Positions 42,606-51,713 are shown, counted from the stretch's first letter. The stretch is DNA of 64,000 nucleotides from Micromonospora echinospora (GCF_900091495.1 NZ_LT607413.1:6091001-6155000); one strand, 5' to 3'. Made by a program: numbers and translations. The notes: generated by a model not told the origin, from the letters alone.

Positions 42606-44294
42606 TTACGGCGTGACCACCCGGCCGCCAAAGGTCACGACGAGACGACCATCGGACGCGAAGGACCAGCCCAGAGCGCCGGAGTACTGGGAGCACCGGG
42701 ATCCGTTGGTGCCGGACCAGAACTGGTTCGAACTGTCGGAGTTGCCGACGATCTTGTCGTTCGATCCGCTGTCGCACGAGGTGTTGTTCCGGAACACCGA
42801 GGAGCCGCCGTCGAAGGTGAAGTTGCGTTCGGTGTTGCCGATGCTGGCGTTGTTCGACACCTGCATTGTGCCCAGATTGCGGTTGTAGGTGAATCCGTGC
42901 TTGCCGTTGTCGTAGGCGATGTTGCCCCGGACGATGTGGTTCACCCCGATGTCCTCGCCACCGAGCTTGTAGCCGTTGCGGTCACCGTTGCCGGCCTGGC
43001 CGCCGTTGCTGAGGGTGCCGTTGTTGTAGGCGAGGGAGTGCTCGATGGTCACCGCGCCGATGGCCCCGGTGTCGCTCTTGGTGTAGAGGTCGTAGCCGTC
43101 GTCGATGTTGTTGTGGGCCACGGTGTAGCGGAAGATGTTGCCGGGCCCGACGGTGAGCTTCGGGGCGAAACCGTCGGCGTCCTCGCCGTCGGAGTCGACG
43201 TTGTCGTGCGACACCGTGCTCACCACGAGGTTGTTGGAGGGCCACTGGTCGCGGGGCGCGTTGGCGATCAGCCGCGAGAGCTGGAGACCGGAGTCCCGGT
43301 TGTGGCGGGTCACCGTACGCTCGATGATGTTGTTGTTGCCGGCGAGCAGGATGCCGTTGTCCCCGGCCCGCTCGACGATGATGCCGCGGATGTGCCAGTA
43401 CGATCCGCCCACCGCGAGGCCACGGTTCGCCGGGTCCTCGCTCTGGGCCGAGAAGTTCAGGATCGGGGTCTCGCCCGGGTAGGCGAAGATGTTCTTGCGC
43501 GCGCTCGACGTGCCGTTGTTGCCCTGGCCGATGGTGATGGTCTGCGAGTAGCGGTAGGTGCCGCCGCGCAGGTAGATCGTGCCACCGGCGGTGATCCGGG
43601 TGATCGCGGAGGTGAGCGTCGTCGGGTTCGCCTCCGTGCCGGCCGCGCTGTCGGTGCCGGTCGGCGCCACGTACAGCGTGCTGCTCGACGGCGGAGGCGT
43701 GGTCGGCGGCGGCGTGGTCGGCGGCGGGGTGGTGGGCGGTGGGGTGGTCGGCCCGGTCGTCGGTGGCGGCGTGGTCGGCGGGGTGGTCGTGCCCGAGGCG
43801 TACGTCTCGAACTCGGCGATCCTCGGTGTGCCGGTCGCGCCGGTGATCTCGAAGTTGATCTTGCGCAGCGAGGTGGCGGTGAAGGTGATGACCCCAGCCC
43901 CGGTGCCGGTGGCCAGGGTGGCGCCGGTGTCGTTGTTGACGACCCGCCAGGAGCCGATGGCCCCGACAGCGCCGGCCGCCTCCCGGATGTTGATCGAGGC
44001 CACCGTGGTGGCGGAATCCCACTTGATCGAGATGCGGCCGGTCGATCCGACTGGTGACCAGTAGGTGCTCATGTTGCCGTCGAGCACGTTGCCGTAGCTG
44101 GTGCCGCTGGCCTTGCTGGAGCCGTCGGAGCCGGCCCCGAGGCTCAGGTTGGTCGCGTTGACGCCGACCGATGCGGGACTGGGGCCGCCGGACGCACCCG
44201 ACGCCCGGGTCATCGGCAACGCCGCGGCGACCGCGGCCACGGCGGCCAGGGCTGTGCCGCCCGCAAGAAGCTTGTGTCGCACTGCGATCCTCAC
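42606..44294 (-). CDS. Secreted pectate lyase, PL9 family, with N-terminal discoidin-like domain
   Basis: 562 residues from GTG 44294 (GAGGAG upstream). Signal peptide; then a ~125-residue F5/8C-like carbohydrate-binding domain (NVLDGNMSTYWSPVG, ISIKWDSATTVASINIREAAG, ISFEITG-type end), a Pro/Thr linker with repeated TTPPP, and a right-handed beta-helix. The PL9 signature is unmistakable: DADGFAPKLTVGPGNIFRYTVAHNNIDDGYDLYTK, which includes the calcium-site Asp residues and the catalytic-lysine region GFAPK. Cleaves polygalacturonate by beta-elimination outside the cell. A candidate LacI-type operator lies upstream. Confidence 0.92.
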   Translation of the reverse strand: MRIAVRHKLLAGGTALAAVAAVAAALPMTRASGASGGPSPASVGVNATNLSLGAGSDGSSKASGTSYGNVLDGNMSTYWSPVGSTGRISIKWDSATTVASINIREAAGAVGAIGSWRVVNNDTGATLATGTGAGVITFTATSLRKINFEITGATGTPRIAEFETYASGTTTPPTTPPPTTGPTTPPPTTPPPTTPPPTTPPPSSSTLYVAPTGTDSAAGTEANPTTLTSAITRITAGGTIYLRGGTYRYSQTITIGQGNNGTSSARKNIFAYPGETPILNFSAQSEDPANRGLAVGGSYWHIRGIIVERAGDNGILLAGNNNIIERTVTRHNRDSGLQLSRLIANAPRDQWPSNNLVVSTVSHDNVDSDGEDADGFAPKLTVGPGNIFRYTVAHNNIDDGYDLYTKSDTGAIGAVTIEHSLAYNNGTLSNGGQAGNGDRNGYKLGGEDIGVNHIVRGNIAYDNGKHGFTYNRNLGTMQVSNNASIGNTERNFTFDGGSSVFRNNTSCDSGSNDKIVGNSDSSNQFWSGTNGSRCSQYSGALGWSFASDGRLVVTFGGRVVTP

Positions 44295-44416
44295 TGTTGG
44301 ACTCCTCAGGAGTGAGCGCGGTGCGGGCACACCTTGGTCACCCGGCACCGCCGTGATTTCTTGTCCGCACCCTCGGCCCGGCCATAGATCGAAACATCGA
44401 TGAAACACCAGGCTAG

Positions 44417-44428
44417 GAAAGCGTTTGC
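44417..44428. promoter_or_regulatory. Candidate LacI-family operator upstream of pectate lyase
   Basis: GAAAGCGTTTGC, an imperfect palindrome with central CG, lies 123 bases upstream of the pectate lyase start. LacI-family regulators of actinobacterial sugar and polysaccharide genes typically bind such sites. No LacI gene is in the window. Confidence 0.35.
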
Positions 44429-44830
44429 CTGAGAAGCAAGAGCGAAGACGTGCAGGTTTGTTGCAGAAGCTGACACGGCAGATGCCGTGCAGCGCCCCTC
44501 CGTCTCGCACACGCGGTGGGGCTGGTTCCCGGCAAACCCGCCCGGACCAGGCACGTCAGGCCGTTCTCGTCACCCGCCGGGTAGCGCGGGCGCCGCAGAC
44601 GGCCACCCCTCACCCCCGGGGTGCAGGGCCGGGGATGGTGCCACGTACGAACAAAAGGTTGATCGCGCCGGCCGTCCGCCAGCGGGAGTGGGGAACGAGG
44701 ACGGGCCGGGCAGTGTCGACCCTGGAGCCCAGCCCTCGACTCGAAGGCACCTGAACTGGGACGCCACGACAGCCCGGGGAGCGGTGTCGCGCTGGCGGGT
44801 CCGGCTGCCGGTTTAGCTCATCGTTCGCAG

Positions 44831-45127
44831 GTGACCGATACCGCCTGGATGTTCATCCCGCCACTGCCACCGAAGCCTGGGATTCCCAGGGGAGGGCGGG
44901 ATCGGCAGATCATCCGGACCATGTGGAAGCTGCAGACCGGGGCACTGTGGCGTGACATGGCGGAACGCTACGGGTCCGATCCACTTCCGACGCCGGCATC
45001 CTCGTGGAAGGCAACTTCCAAGGCGTCCCCGTACCGTGTGCTCGGCACCGTCCCCGAACTGACCGAGTTCCTGCGGGACATCGAGCGGACGCAGTCCGGA
45101 CGTTCGCAGGTCGGCGTGGTCGGATGA
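44831..45127 (+). pseudogene. IS5-family transposase N-terminal fragment
   Basis: The frame gives AWMFIPPLPPKPG, GGRDRQIIRTMWKLQTGALW and RDMAERYG, the recognisable start of IS5-type transposases (…[25 protein letters not shown]). After about residue 48 the similarity ends and the frame closes at 45127 without the DDE catalytic region. No inverted repeats were found. It marks an old insertion beside the immunity genes. Upstream 44430-44830 contains no gene. Confidence 0.65.
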
Positions 45128-45146
45128 CGGAATCCGCCGAGACGAG

Positions 45147-45192
45147 GCGGTCGACGCCTTCGAGATGTTGCGGTCGACGCCTTCGAGATGTT
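45147..45192 (+). repeat. 23-bp exact tandem duplication
   Basis: The unit at 45147-45169 (GCGGTCGACGCCTTCGAGAT + GTT) is repeated immediately at 45170-45192. It lies between the IS5 fragment and the SMI1 gene start, in non-coding sequence, and looks like a slippage product. Confidence 0.85.
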
Positions 45193-45286
45193 CGGCGGCG
45201 AGCGCAGGGCCGCGGTGGTCGAGATCGGTGTGCACGCTGCGAGGGTTGCCCGTGGGCCTGCCGGCGCCGCTGGCTACGGTGAGCGC

Positions 45287-45754
45287 ATGGGTGTTGTCTC
45301 GTATCCCTGGTGGCACACGCGTTTCGAGTCCGTACGGATCGATGAGGGCGCCTTCGACGCGGCCGGTGTCGCGCTGGCGCGGACAGAGCTGGCGAGTGCC
45401 TTGGTTTTCGCCGAGCCGTTCGTTCTACCGCCGCTGCTCGCCGAGATGCTCGCATCGGGTGTCATCTGGTGTTCGCGTACCGCCGGCGACCGGTATGCGG
45501 AGTTCGGCTGGTGCGGTGCGCAGATGGCCGAGATCTCCTGCGATTACGAGTTCGCCGACTACATGCCGGCTGCGGTACCGCTCGCCTTCGACGGTGGCGG
45601 TGGTCTCTATCTGCTGGACGCGCGTGCCGGTCGCAACGACGGGCGGCAGCCGGTCGTCTGGTCGCACTCCGGCAGCCTCGGATGGCATCCGGACGACCAC
45701 AGGCTGGTGGCCCCGGACTTCGAGTCGCTCGTGTGGGACACGAGCCTGACATGA
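45287..45754 (+). CDS. SMI1/KNR4 (SUKH)-like immunity protein
   Basis: 155 residues from ATG 45287 (GGTGAG upstream, MGVVSYPWW). The core has ISCDYEFADYMPAAVPLAFDGGGGLYLLDAR, the SUKH strand-loop where a short acidic/hydrophobic block precedes the glycine-rich turn, and a tail LVAPDFESLVWDTSLT. SUKH proteins are usually immunity partners of polymorphic toxins. No toxin gene is adjacent. It overlaps the next gene, also an immunity type, as ATGA. Confidence 0.7.
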   Translation: MGVVSYPWWHTRFESVRIDEGAFDAAGVALARTELASALVFAEPFVLPPLLAEMLASGVIWCSRTAGDRYAEFGWCGAQMAEISCDYEFADYMPAAVPLAFDGGGGLYLLDARAGRNDGRQPVVWSHSGSLGWHPDDHRLVAPDFESLVWDTSLT

Positions 45755-46146
45755 CGGATGCGGGATCGCTGTCGGACGGTGCGCTGCGGAATCCGGGGGT
45801 CGTGTCGATCTGGGCGGGTCACCTGCCGGACGAGGATGCTTTCGACGACTACGTGAGCTTCCGCTATCCGGACGATGATGACAGCTGGAGCCCGTTCACG
45901 CGGGATCATGGGCTCGGCTGGGTGGACGAGGACCAGGCTGAGGCTGCCTGGTTCGCCGACGGCCCGTACTCGCTGGTCGATCACAGCTACGGCGACTCGT
46001 TCGCGCCGGCCGCCGATGAGGACCTCACGCGACGGTTCCCCGATGCGAACAGCGCATACCTCGTGTACGACCTCGACGCGAGCGCGGTACTGGTCTCCGG
46101 ATCCCCGTTGCTGGCGTTCCTCGGGGCATACCCCTATCGGAAATAG
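45751..46146 (+). CDS. Imm22-type immunity protein
   Basis: 131 residues from the ATG in ATGA overlap. VSIWAGHLPDEDAFDDYVSFRYPDDDD and the FTRDHGLGWVDEDQAEA segment match the Imm22 pattern (VSIWxGxFxSExxFxxY). The protein is strongly acidic, as many immunity proteins are. Being translationally coupled to a SUKH gene and lacking a toxin suggests an orphan immunity pair. Confidence 0.7.
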   Translation: MTDAGSLSDGALRNPGVVSIWAGHLPDEDAFDDYVSFRYPDDDDSWSPFTRDHGLGWVDEDQAEAAWFADGPYSLVDHSYGDSFAPAADEDLTRRFPDANSAYLVYDLDASAVLVSGSPLLAFLGAYPYRK

Positions 46147-46798
46147 CGTGTGTTGGCGGGCTGAACTGTCATGCGGCTGTCAACGGGACCGGAAGGCGCA
46201 GCGCGGCGGAGAGGCGAAGGCCGCAGCCGTGTTCGTCCGTCGCCGAGTTCGAGGTACACCCCGGCTTCACCCAGACCGGTCTGGGCGTTCAGGTCGGTGA
46301 ACGCGTCGGTGACGAGTACCGGAAGCGGGCCAGGAAATCAGCGTTCCGCGTCAGGGTGGTGGAGCCGATCCGGAACTCGACGTCAACGACGAAGTCGAGC
46401 TCGACCTGGAGTTACCGCACCCCTGCGGCGGCGAGCTGATCGAGGTGAAAGCCGTGCCCGAGCAGGGACAGATCATCTTCTGCGAGCACGAAGCCGGTGG
46501 CGATGATGGGGAACCCGAGCAGAGCGAAGGCCGCGAGCTGGAGCGCGAGAAGACCGGGCTCCTCTGGGCCGGTGGGAAAGAAATCCACGTAGTCGGGCGC
46601 GAGACGGTCGATGAGCCTCGATCGACCGACAACACGTGCACGTGCACCGATCCGCCGCGGTCGACGCCGTCCTGATCGCGGCAAGGGTCAACTCCGCGAC
46701 GGTACCGCGCCGCGTCACCGGCCGATCCTCCGCGCCGAGCGCACGCTGGCGCCACTACCTTTCATCTCAGTCGCGCACACGGCGGCTACGCTGCGGAC
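46147..46798. other. Degenerate region in the immunity island
   Basis: 652 bases with no convincing intact gene. Protein-like pieces occur on both strands: plus strand EFEVHPGFTQTGLGVQVGER then, in another frame, VELDLELPHPCGGELIEVKA; minus strand 46412-46620 LIDRLAPDYVDFFPTGPEEP followed by a hydrophobic helix. These look like broken genes but I cannot tell which strand was coding. Confidence 0.35.
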
Positions 46799-47191
46799 GT
46801 GCGGGAAGAGTTCCGGCTGGGCGGGGTCGACCTGGGGATGGACGGCGACCGCAGTTCAGTCGTGATCAGCGCCTCCGGCATCCTTACCGCCGAGCTGAGC
46901 GCGGCGACGACACCAGCCGGAACGTCGGAGTGGGCGCTCGCGCCGCCGCTTCTGTACTTCCGAGGCGTGCCCCTCACGCCTGCGGGCGACACCATGACCT
47001 TGACAGTCGACGACGATGCCTCGGACGACTACGACATCGCGCTCTATTTCATCGGGCACCGAGACGTACGGGGAACACTCACCGTCCGGCCGGACGGGCT
47101 GCTGATCTTCACCGGTCTCGTCACCTCGGACGGCGTCAACCCCGCACAACAACTGACCGTGTCGCAACGCCTACGCGGCATGGGTGACTGA
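46799..47191 (+). CDS. Hypothetical protein in the immunity island
   Basis: 130 residues from a GTG at 46799. Beta-rich with acidic patches: REEFRLGGVDLGMDGDRSSV, LAPPLLYFRGVPLTPAGDTM, DDYDIALYFIGHRDVRG, ending VSQRLRGMGD. Third-position G/C is high, supporting a true gene. No family recognised; its neighbours suggest it could also be an immunity-type or toxin-neutralising protein. Confidence 0.55.
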   Translation: MREEFRLGGVDLGMDGDRSSVVISASGILTAELSAATTPAGTSEWALAPPLLYFRGVPLTPAGDTMTLTVDDDASDDYDIALYFIGHRDVRGTLTVRPDGLLIFTGLVTSDGVNPAQQLTVSQRLRGMGD

Positions 47192-47192
47192 G

Positions 47193-47480
47193 TCAGCCGT
47201 GGACGTTGTCTTTCAGCAGAGTTCTGAGGTCGGAAGCGAGCCGCGCGACCTTGTTGCCGTTGTCATGGTCGACGAGACGGACGATTCCGTCGGCGGCGAT
47301 CCAGATCGAGTTCCCCGAACCGTCACCAGCGATCACAGCACCGTCGAGGAGTCTGCCCATCGGCTGCAACCTATCGAGTGCCAGGAGTCGCCGCGCGGCA
47401 TGATTCTCGTAGACGGCGTCTGCACGAGACCGTCATCCTCGGCCGTGCCGACAGACTCCGTCTCGTGCTCGTAGTCGTTG
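47193..47480 (-). pseudogene. Frameshifted SMI1/KNR4-like remnant
   Basis: Read on the minus strand, the C-terminal part (from 47360, RLLDGAVIAGDGSGNSIWIA then IVRLVDHDNGNKVARLASDL) is a good SUKH C-terminus. In-frame codons continue upstream as VYENHAARRLLALDRLQ to about 47412. Before that, the likely continuation (RLNDYEHETESVGTAEDDGL) sits in another frame and is preceded by a TAA. So one frameshift and one stop separate it from any start. An ATG at 47360 could still give a 55-residue peptide. Confidence 0.45.
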
Positions 47481-47630
47481 AGCCGCTCGGATTACAGGGT
47501 GTCCAACTGCCGCTGCCGGAGCAGTTGGCAGTGGACACCCGGGTCGGCGGGACTGCGTAGCGTGTGGGCGCGGCAGCGTGGCCCGCGCCGCTTGGTTGGT
47601 TCGTCCGAAGCTTCGCACCCGCCGGTGCGC
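47481..47630. other. Short intergenic stretch, nothing seen
   Basis: A plus-strand frame ending at 47560 (with LRLVLVVVEPLGLQGVQLPL) has weak codon bias and overlaps the SMI1 remnant on the other strand; not called. Confidence 0.3.
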
Positions 47631-48242
47631 TCACAGGTGGTTCTTGCTGTTGCGGGCTTCCTCGCCCACGTGTCGGGCGGCCTGGGTACCCTGGTCGCGA
47701 ACTTCGGTCGCGCCTCGCGTTGCGGTGCTCTTGATGGCTTCGGTGGCTTGGTGCGCGGGTTCGCGCAGGTTGTCTTGTGCCTGGTGGGCGATGTCTGCGG
47801 CCCGTCGCTTGACTGGGCCGGAGTGTGCCTGAGCCTGCTGCTTGAGGTGCCCGGCGGCCTTCTGTTCTGGGTTGCTGGGCGGGATCAGGGACGAGGCGAG
47901 CAGCCCTACTCCGAAGGCGATCAGGCCGGCGGCGAGAGGATTGCCCTGGGCCTGCTGCCTGGACGCTTCCGGTAGGGCTCGGGCGTGCTGCCCGGCGGAG
48001 GACAGGGCGTCGGTGGTCTGGTGGGCCGCTGCTGCGGCGTGCTGCCTTCCCGCTTCGCGGGCGTGCTGCGTGGTGCCCATGACCTTGTCGACGGCGCGGG
48101 TGAGTCGCCCGCGGGCCTGGCTGATCGGTGCCGTCATCGCCCGTTTCGGGTTGACCTTGTAGGTGAGGGCGTCGACGTTGGCGCTCAGGTCGGTTCTGGT
48201 GGCCTCGATCTCGGCACGAATCTGGTCGGGATCGGTGGTCAT
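47631..48242 (-). CDS. DUF3618 domain membrane-associated protein
   Basis: 203 residues. Starts with the DUF3618 motif TDPDQIRAEIEATRTDLSANVDALTYKVNPKRAM; a long Ala/Gln-rich amphipathic region follows, with one hydrophobic segment (GNPLAAGLIAFGVGLLASSLIP, ~105-126), then another helical stretch rich in HQA repeats. Such proteins co-occur with holin-like proteins and are thought to act at the membrane under stress; function unproven. Third gene of a three-gene set. Confidence 0.85.
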   Translation of the reverse strand: MTTDPDQIRAEIEATRTDLSANVDALTYKVNPKRAMTAPISQARGRLTRAVDKVMGTTQHAREAGRQHAAAAAHQTTDALSSAGQHARALPEASRQQAQGNPLAAGLIAFGVGLLASSLIPPSNPEQKAAGHLKQQAQAHSGPVKRRAADIAHQAQDNLREPAHQATEAIKSTATRGATEVRDQGTQAARHVGEEARNSKNHL

Positions 48243-48265
48243 GCCGGTTCACCTCGTTCCGGTTT

Positions 48266-48673
48266 CTAGCGGCCCCGCAGGGCGTCGGGTATCTCCCGCG
48301 CGGTCTGCTTCGTACGCGGTAGCGTGCGAATGGCGCTGAGTTGCTTACGAGCCCGGGCGGCCAGTACGCCGCCGACGACGGCCCACAACACGGCGACGAT
48401 CAGTGCCGCCCAGCCTTGGTCCATGACATTGGACAGCCCCCACCACAGCGCGTGGGACAGGAACAACAGGGTCAGCAACGCCGCGATCGCAGCGGCGGCA
48501 ACCATCGCCACGACGGCGCCAGCAGTACGAGCTTCCTGCCGAAGCTCGGCCTTGGCCAGTTGGACCTCTTGCCGCAGCAGGGTGGACAGGTCACGGCTGG
48601 CGTCGGCGAGGAGTTCGCCGATGGATTGCTGTGCCTTGTCGTTGCTGTCGCCGCAGGACGGTGGCGTGGTCAC
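48266..48673 (-). CDS. Phage-holin-superfamily (DUF1469-type) membrane protein
   Basis: 135 residues; GTG start overlapping the upstream stop (GTGA). Amphipathic N-terminal helix (LADASRDLSTLLRQEVQLAKAELRQEA), then two TM helices (VVAMVAAAAIAALLTLLFLSHALWWGL and WAALIVAVLWAVVGGVLA) and a basic tail. This is the Phage_holin_3_6 / DUF1469 family, chromosomal and not part of a prophage. It sits between the two other genes of the module. Confidence 0.85.
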   Translation of the reverse strand: MTTPPSCGDSNDKAQQSIGELLADASRDLSTLLRQEVQLAKAELRQEARTAGAVVAMVAAAAIAALLTLLFLSHALWWGLSNVMDQGWAALIVAVLWAVVGGVLAARARKQLSAIRTLPRTKQTAREIPDALRGR

Positions 48674-49305
48674 GGCCCCACCTCACTGCCGGTCGGCCCG
48701 TGCCGCAGGGGAGCCCGCGCGCTGGCGGAAGGTGGGAGATGCAGCATGCCGTCGGGATGTTCCTCGGGATGTTCCTCGGGATGTCCGGTCGCTTGGTCGG
48801 TCGAGCCGCCGTTACCGCTGGAGAGGGCGCGACCCAGGCGGCCGGCGAGCAGTCCGGCGATGCCGGCGGCGGCGAGAAAGGTGCCCGGGTGGCGGCGGCC
48901 GTAGTCGCGGATCTCGTCGAGCAGATCGCCGGGTTCGCGGTTGTCCAGCCAGCCCGCCGCCTGCTGGGCGGCGTCGGCGCCCCGGCGTACCAGGTCGGCG
49001 GCGACGCCCTCCTGGTGACCGTCGTCGGCCATCGACCGCAACTGGGTACCAAGGCTACGCAGACCGTCGGCTGCCCGCCGCTGTTGCTGTTCTGCCTGCA
49101 GCCGGGCCTGGGCGGATGCCTCCTCGACGAGGTTGCGCGCCTGCCGGCGGGTCTCGGCAGCCACCTCCCTGCCCTGATCCACAGCCTGGTGCGACACCTG
49201 GCCAGCGGCCTGCGCCGCATCGCGGCCGACGCCAACGGCGGCATTCCGGGCCTGCCCCGCCTTGCCGCCCGGCCCGCCCGGTCGATGTTGCGATCCGCTC
49301 GTCAT
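48670..49305 (-). CDS. Membrane-associated helical protein with EHPE repeat, first gene of DUF3618-holin module
   Basis: 211 residues. Long Ala/Gln/Arg-rich amphipathic helices (RNAAVGVGRDAAQAAGQVSH, RRQARNLVEEASAQARLQAE), a short hydrophobic helix near residue 145 (GTFLAAAGIAGLLAGRLG), and a tail with the short repeat HPEEHPEEHPD. Resembles the low-complexity partners found with DUF3618 genes; no specific function known. Confidence 0.7.
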   Translation of the reverse strand: MTSGSQHRPGGPGGKAGQARNAAVGVGRDAAQAAGQVSHQAVDQGREVAAETRRQARNLVEEASAQARLQAEQQQRRAADGLRSLGTQLRSMADDGHQEGVAADLVRRGADAAQQAAGWLDNREPGDLLDEIRDYGRRHPGTFLAAAGIAGLLAGRLGRALSSGNGGSTDQATGHPEEHPEEHPDGMLHLPPSASARAPLRHGPTGSEVGP

Positions 49306-49739
49306 CCGGTTTCCCCTCGTCGGTCAGGCCCGTGAAGTCGGTACGCGCGGTTACCCGCGCCGACCTGCTCCATGCCTCGCCCATCTCGTCCCGGCGTGTC
49401 TGGTGCCGGACCTCGTCCGACCGGATCGGCGATCGGGCCAGACCGAAGAGCCTCAGGGGCGTGACCTGATGCAGCAGCCAGCCCGCCAAGCCCGACACCC
49501 GGCAGAGACTTCAACAGCTCATGGCCCACCTGACCGTCGGATCGGGCGACACCGGTGACGCACAGAGGCAGGACGGCAGACCCGTCGAACGTGTCGGCCC
49601 AAAGACGACGTGGTGCAGGATCAGCCAATCGATGAGCAGGTCCGGCACGAAGAGGTCAAGGCGAAAAATCCTGGAGTGACCCCTGGGACCGGACATCTCC
49701 CTCGGCAGTCCCCCGTCGTGCACTCCGCTGACGTCTTCG
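49306..49739. other. Intergenic region, no gene seen
   Basis: 434 bases between two minus-strand genes. Frames in it are short and have poor codon bias. It should carry the promoter of the DUF3618-holin module. Confidence 0.4.
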
Positions 49740-51713
49740 CTACCCCCGCTCGTCACCGATCTTCTCGGCGAGGCGGTCGAGGTGGTCGGAGACGGGGCCG
49801 ACGGTGAGCATGCCGCTGCCGGCCCCGGCCAGCTCGTTCGCGGCCGGGGCGAGTTCGGTCCGGGCGCGTCTCATCGTCGCCCGGTCGTCCAGCGCGAGCG
49901 CGGCGTGACCGGTGAGGCACCACAGTGCCTCGAACAGCAGGTCACGAGGCGGGTCCGGGATCTGGCGCAGCGCTGCGGCGGCGTCGGCGGGGCGGTCGCG
50001 GGCCAGCAGGACGAGCGGACGCGCCCAGGGCTTGTAGGGGCCCCAGTCGGTGTCGTCGTCGAACCGGGCCGGCTGGCCGTGCCACGTCCGCAGGCACAGC
50101 AGGGCCAGCGGCAGGAGGCCCCGCTCGACCCCCGGCATGCCGGCGCCGGACAGCCGTGCCGCCGCGTTCCGGTAGGCGGCCTCCGCAGCCGGCGGCGAGG
50201 ACCCGGTCGCGGCCAGGCGCAGTGCGCGGTACCACTGGGTGAACACGCCGGCGAGTGGCAGCTCGTGCCGCTCGGCGAGCTGGTCCGCGGCGGCGGCGTG
50301 CTCGTCCGCGCCGGCGAAGTCCCCGAGCGCGCTGCGGGCCTGGATGCGGATGAGGCGGCCGAGGATCTCGTATGTCGCCAGGCCGTGACGGGTGGAGAGC
50401 GCGACGAGTTCGGCGCCGACCCCGTCCCGCTCGGGGGCGAGGCCCGCACGCTGGAACGTCTGCATGAACACGCCGTTGAGGGTGAAGGCCAGCAGGGCCG
50501 GGTCGCCGAGACGCCGCGCGATCCGCTCCGCCTCCCGGGCCGCTTCCGGTCCACGCGTCGCGCGTGTGCCCCGTGACTCGGTCGCGATGGTGGCGAGCAG
50601 GCGGGCCCGGGTGGCGTCGGGCGAGTCCGGATCCAGGGCGGCCAGGGCCCGTTCGGCCGCCGCCACGATCCGCGCCGCCTGCTCCGGATCGTCCGAGCGG
50701 GTCCAGATCGCGGGTACGTCGTAGCTGCCGATCACCCGCGCGGTGAGGTCGGGGTTGCCCAGCTGCTCGGCCGCGTCGATGGCGGCTACCCGCTGGTCCC
50801 GCGCCACCTCGAGCCCGCTTGCGCCGGTGACCGCGAGACTGCGCAGCAGCCCGACCGTCGACTCGAGCCGCGCACGGGCGTCGGACGCCACGGTCCGGTC
50901 GTACGCCGCCGTTGTCTGCGCCCAGATCCGTTCCGGGCCTGGTGCGGCGGGCCCGCCGCCCACCTGGTCGGCCTGGCGGAGGATGTCGGTCTCCAGACGC
51001 CGCAGCCGTGGGCCCGGATCGACGCCGAGCTGTTCGAGGAGCAGACGGCGAGCTCGGCGCAGTACCGCCAGCGCGTCCCCTTGCCGTTCGGTCCGGTACA
51101 GCGCCAGTGCCAGCAGCCGCCACGCCTCCTCCCGCCACGGATGCTCGGCCACGTGGGCGTCGAGATCCGGCACGACGTCGGCCGCGCGCCCGAGAGCCAG
51201 TCGGGCCGCGGCCCGACTCTCGATCGCGTTCAGCCGTAGCTGTTCGAGTCGGGAGCGTTCGACCCGGGCCCACGGCTCGTCGTCGAAGTCGGCGTACGCG
51301 GGCCCGCGCCACCAGCTCAGCGCCAGGTTGAGGCGTTCGAGTGCCTCGTGGGGCGGTGTGCCGGACGCGGCGGCGGTCACGTCCTCGAAGCGCCAGGCGT
51401 CGACCGTGTCCGGCGCGGCCCGGAGCGCGTAGCCGGGCCCCTCGGTGACCAGCAGCCGGGCCGGCTCTCGCGGTTGGCGTTGCGGCTCCAGCGCGCGCCG
51501 TAACGCCGCCACGAAGGTGCGCACCGCACTCGTCGCGCCTGGCGGGGGATCCTCCCACAGATCGTCTACCAGGCGGTTGACCGGGACGACCCGGCCGCGC
51601 GCGACGACGAGCCGCGCCAGTACGGCGCGGTGTTTCGGCCCTCTCACGTCGATCGGCGTGCCGTCGCCGGCCCAGGCGACAACCGGTCCGAGGACACCGA
51701 ACCCGACCTGCAC
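49740..51713 (-). CDS. SARP-like transcriptional regulator with BTAD and TPR-like region
   Basis: 657 residues, GTG start. N-terminal OmpR-type winged helix (FGVLGPVVAWAGDGTPIDVRGPKHRAVLA, ~5-95), then the bacterial transcriptional activation domain (EALERLNLALSWWRGPAYAD, EHPWREEAWRLLALALYRT, LLLEQLGVDPGPRLRRLETDIL; ~100-245), then ~400 residues of TPR-like helices. No NB-ARC ATPase motif is present, unlike AfsR. It is divergent from an alpha/beta hydrolase gene with ~100 bases between starts, the most likely target. Confidence 0.9.
   Translation of the reverse strand: MQVGFGVLGPVVAWAGDGTPIDVRGPKHRAVLARLVVARGRVVPVNRLVDDLWEDPPPGATSAVRTFVAALRRALEPQRQPREPARLLVTEGPGYALRAAPDTVDAWRFEDVTAAASGTPPHEALERLNLALSWWRGPAYADFDDEPWARVERSRLEQLRLNAIESRAAARLALGRAADVVPDLDAHVAEHPWREEAWRLLALALYRTERQGDALAVLRRARRLLLEQLGVDPGPRLRRLETDILRQADQVGGGPAAPGPERIWAQTTAAYDRTVASDARARLESTVGLLRSLAVTGASGLEVARDQRVAAIDAAEQLGNPDLTARVIGSYDVPAIWTRSDDPEQAARIVAAAERALAALDPDSPDATRARLLATIATESRGTRATRGPEAAREAERIARRLGDPALLAFTLNGVFMQTFQRAGLAPERDGVGAELVALSTRHGLATYEILGRLIRIQARSALGDFAGADEHAAAADQLAERHELPLAGVFTQWYRALRLAATGSSPPAAEAAYRNAAARLSGAGMPGVERGLLPLALLCLRTWHGQPARFDDDTDWGPYKPWARPLVLLARDRPADAAAALRQIPDPPRDLLFEALWCLTGHAALALDDRATMRRARTELAPAANELAGAGSGMLTVGPVSDHLDRLAEKIGDERG

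Noticed and set aside
46412..46684. 90-codon minus-strand gene in the immunity island
   Set aside because: Its first ~25 residues are arginine-rich noise and the opposite strand is equally protein-like; kept only as part of a degenerate region.
47631..49305. Prophage module suggested by the holin-like gene
   Set aside because: No phage structural, lysis or integrase genes nearby; this holin-superfamily/DUF3618 set is a normal chromosomal actinobacterial module.
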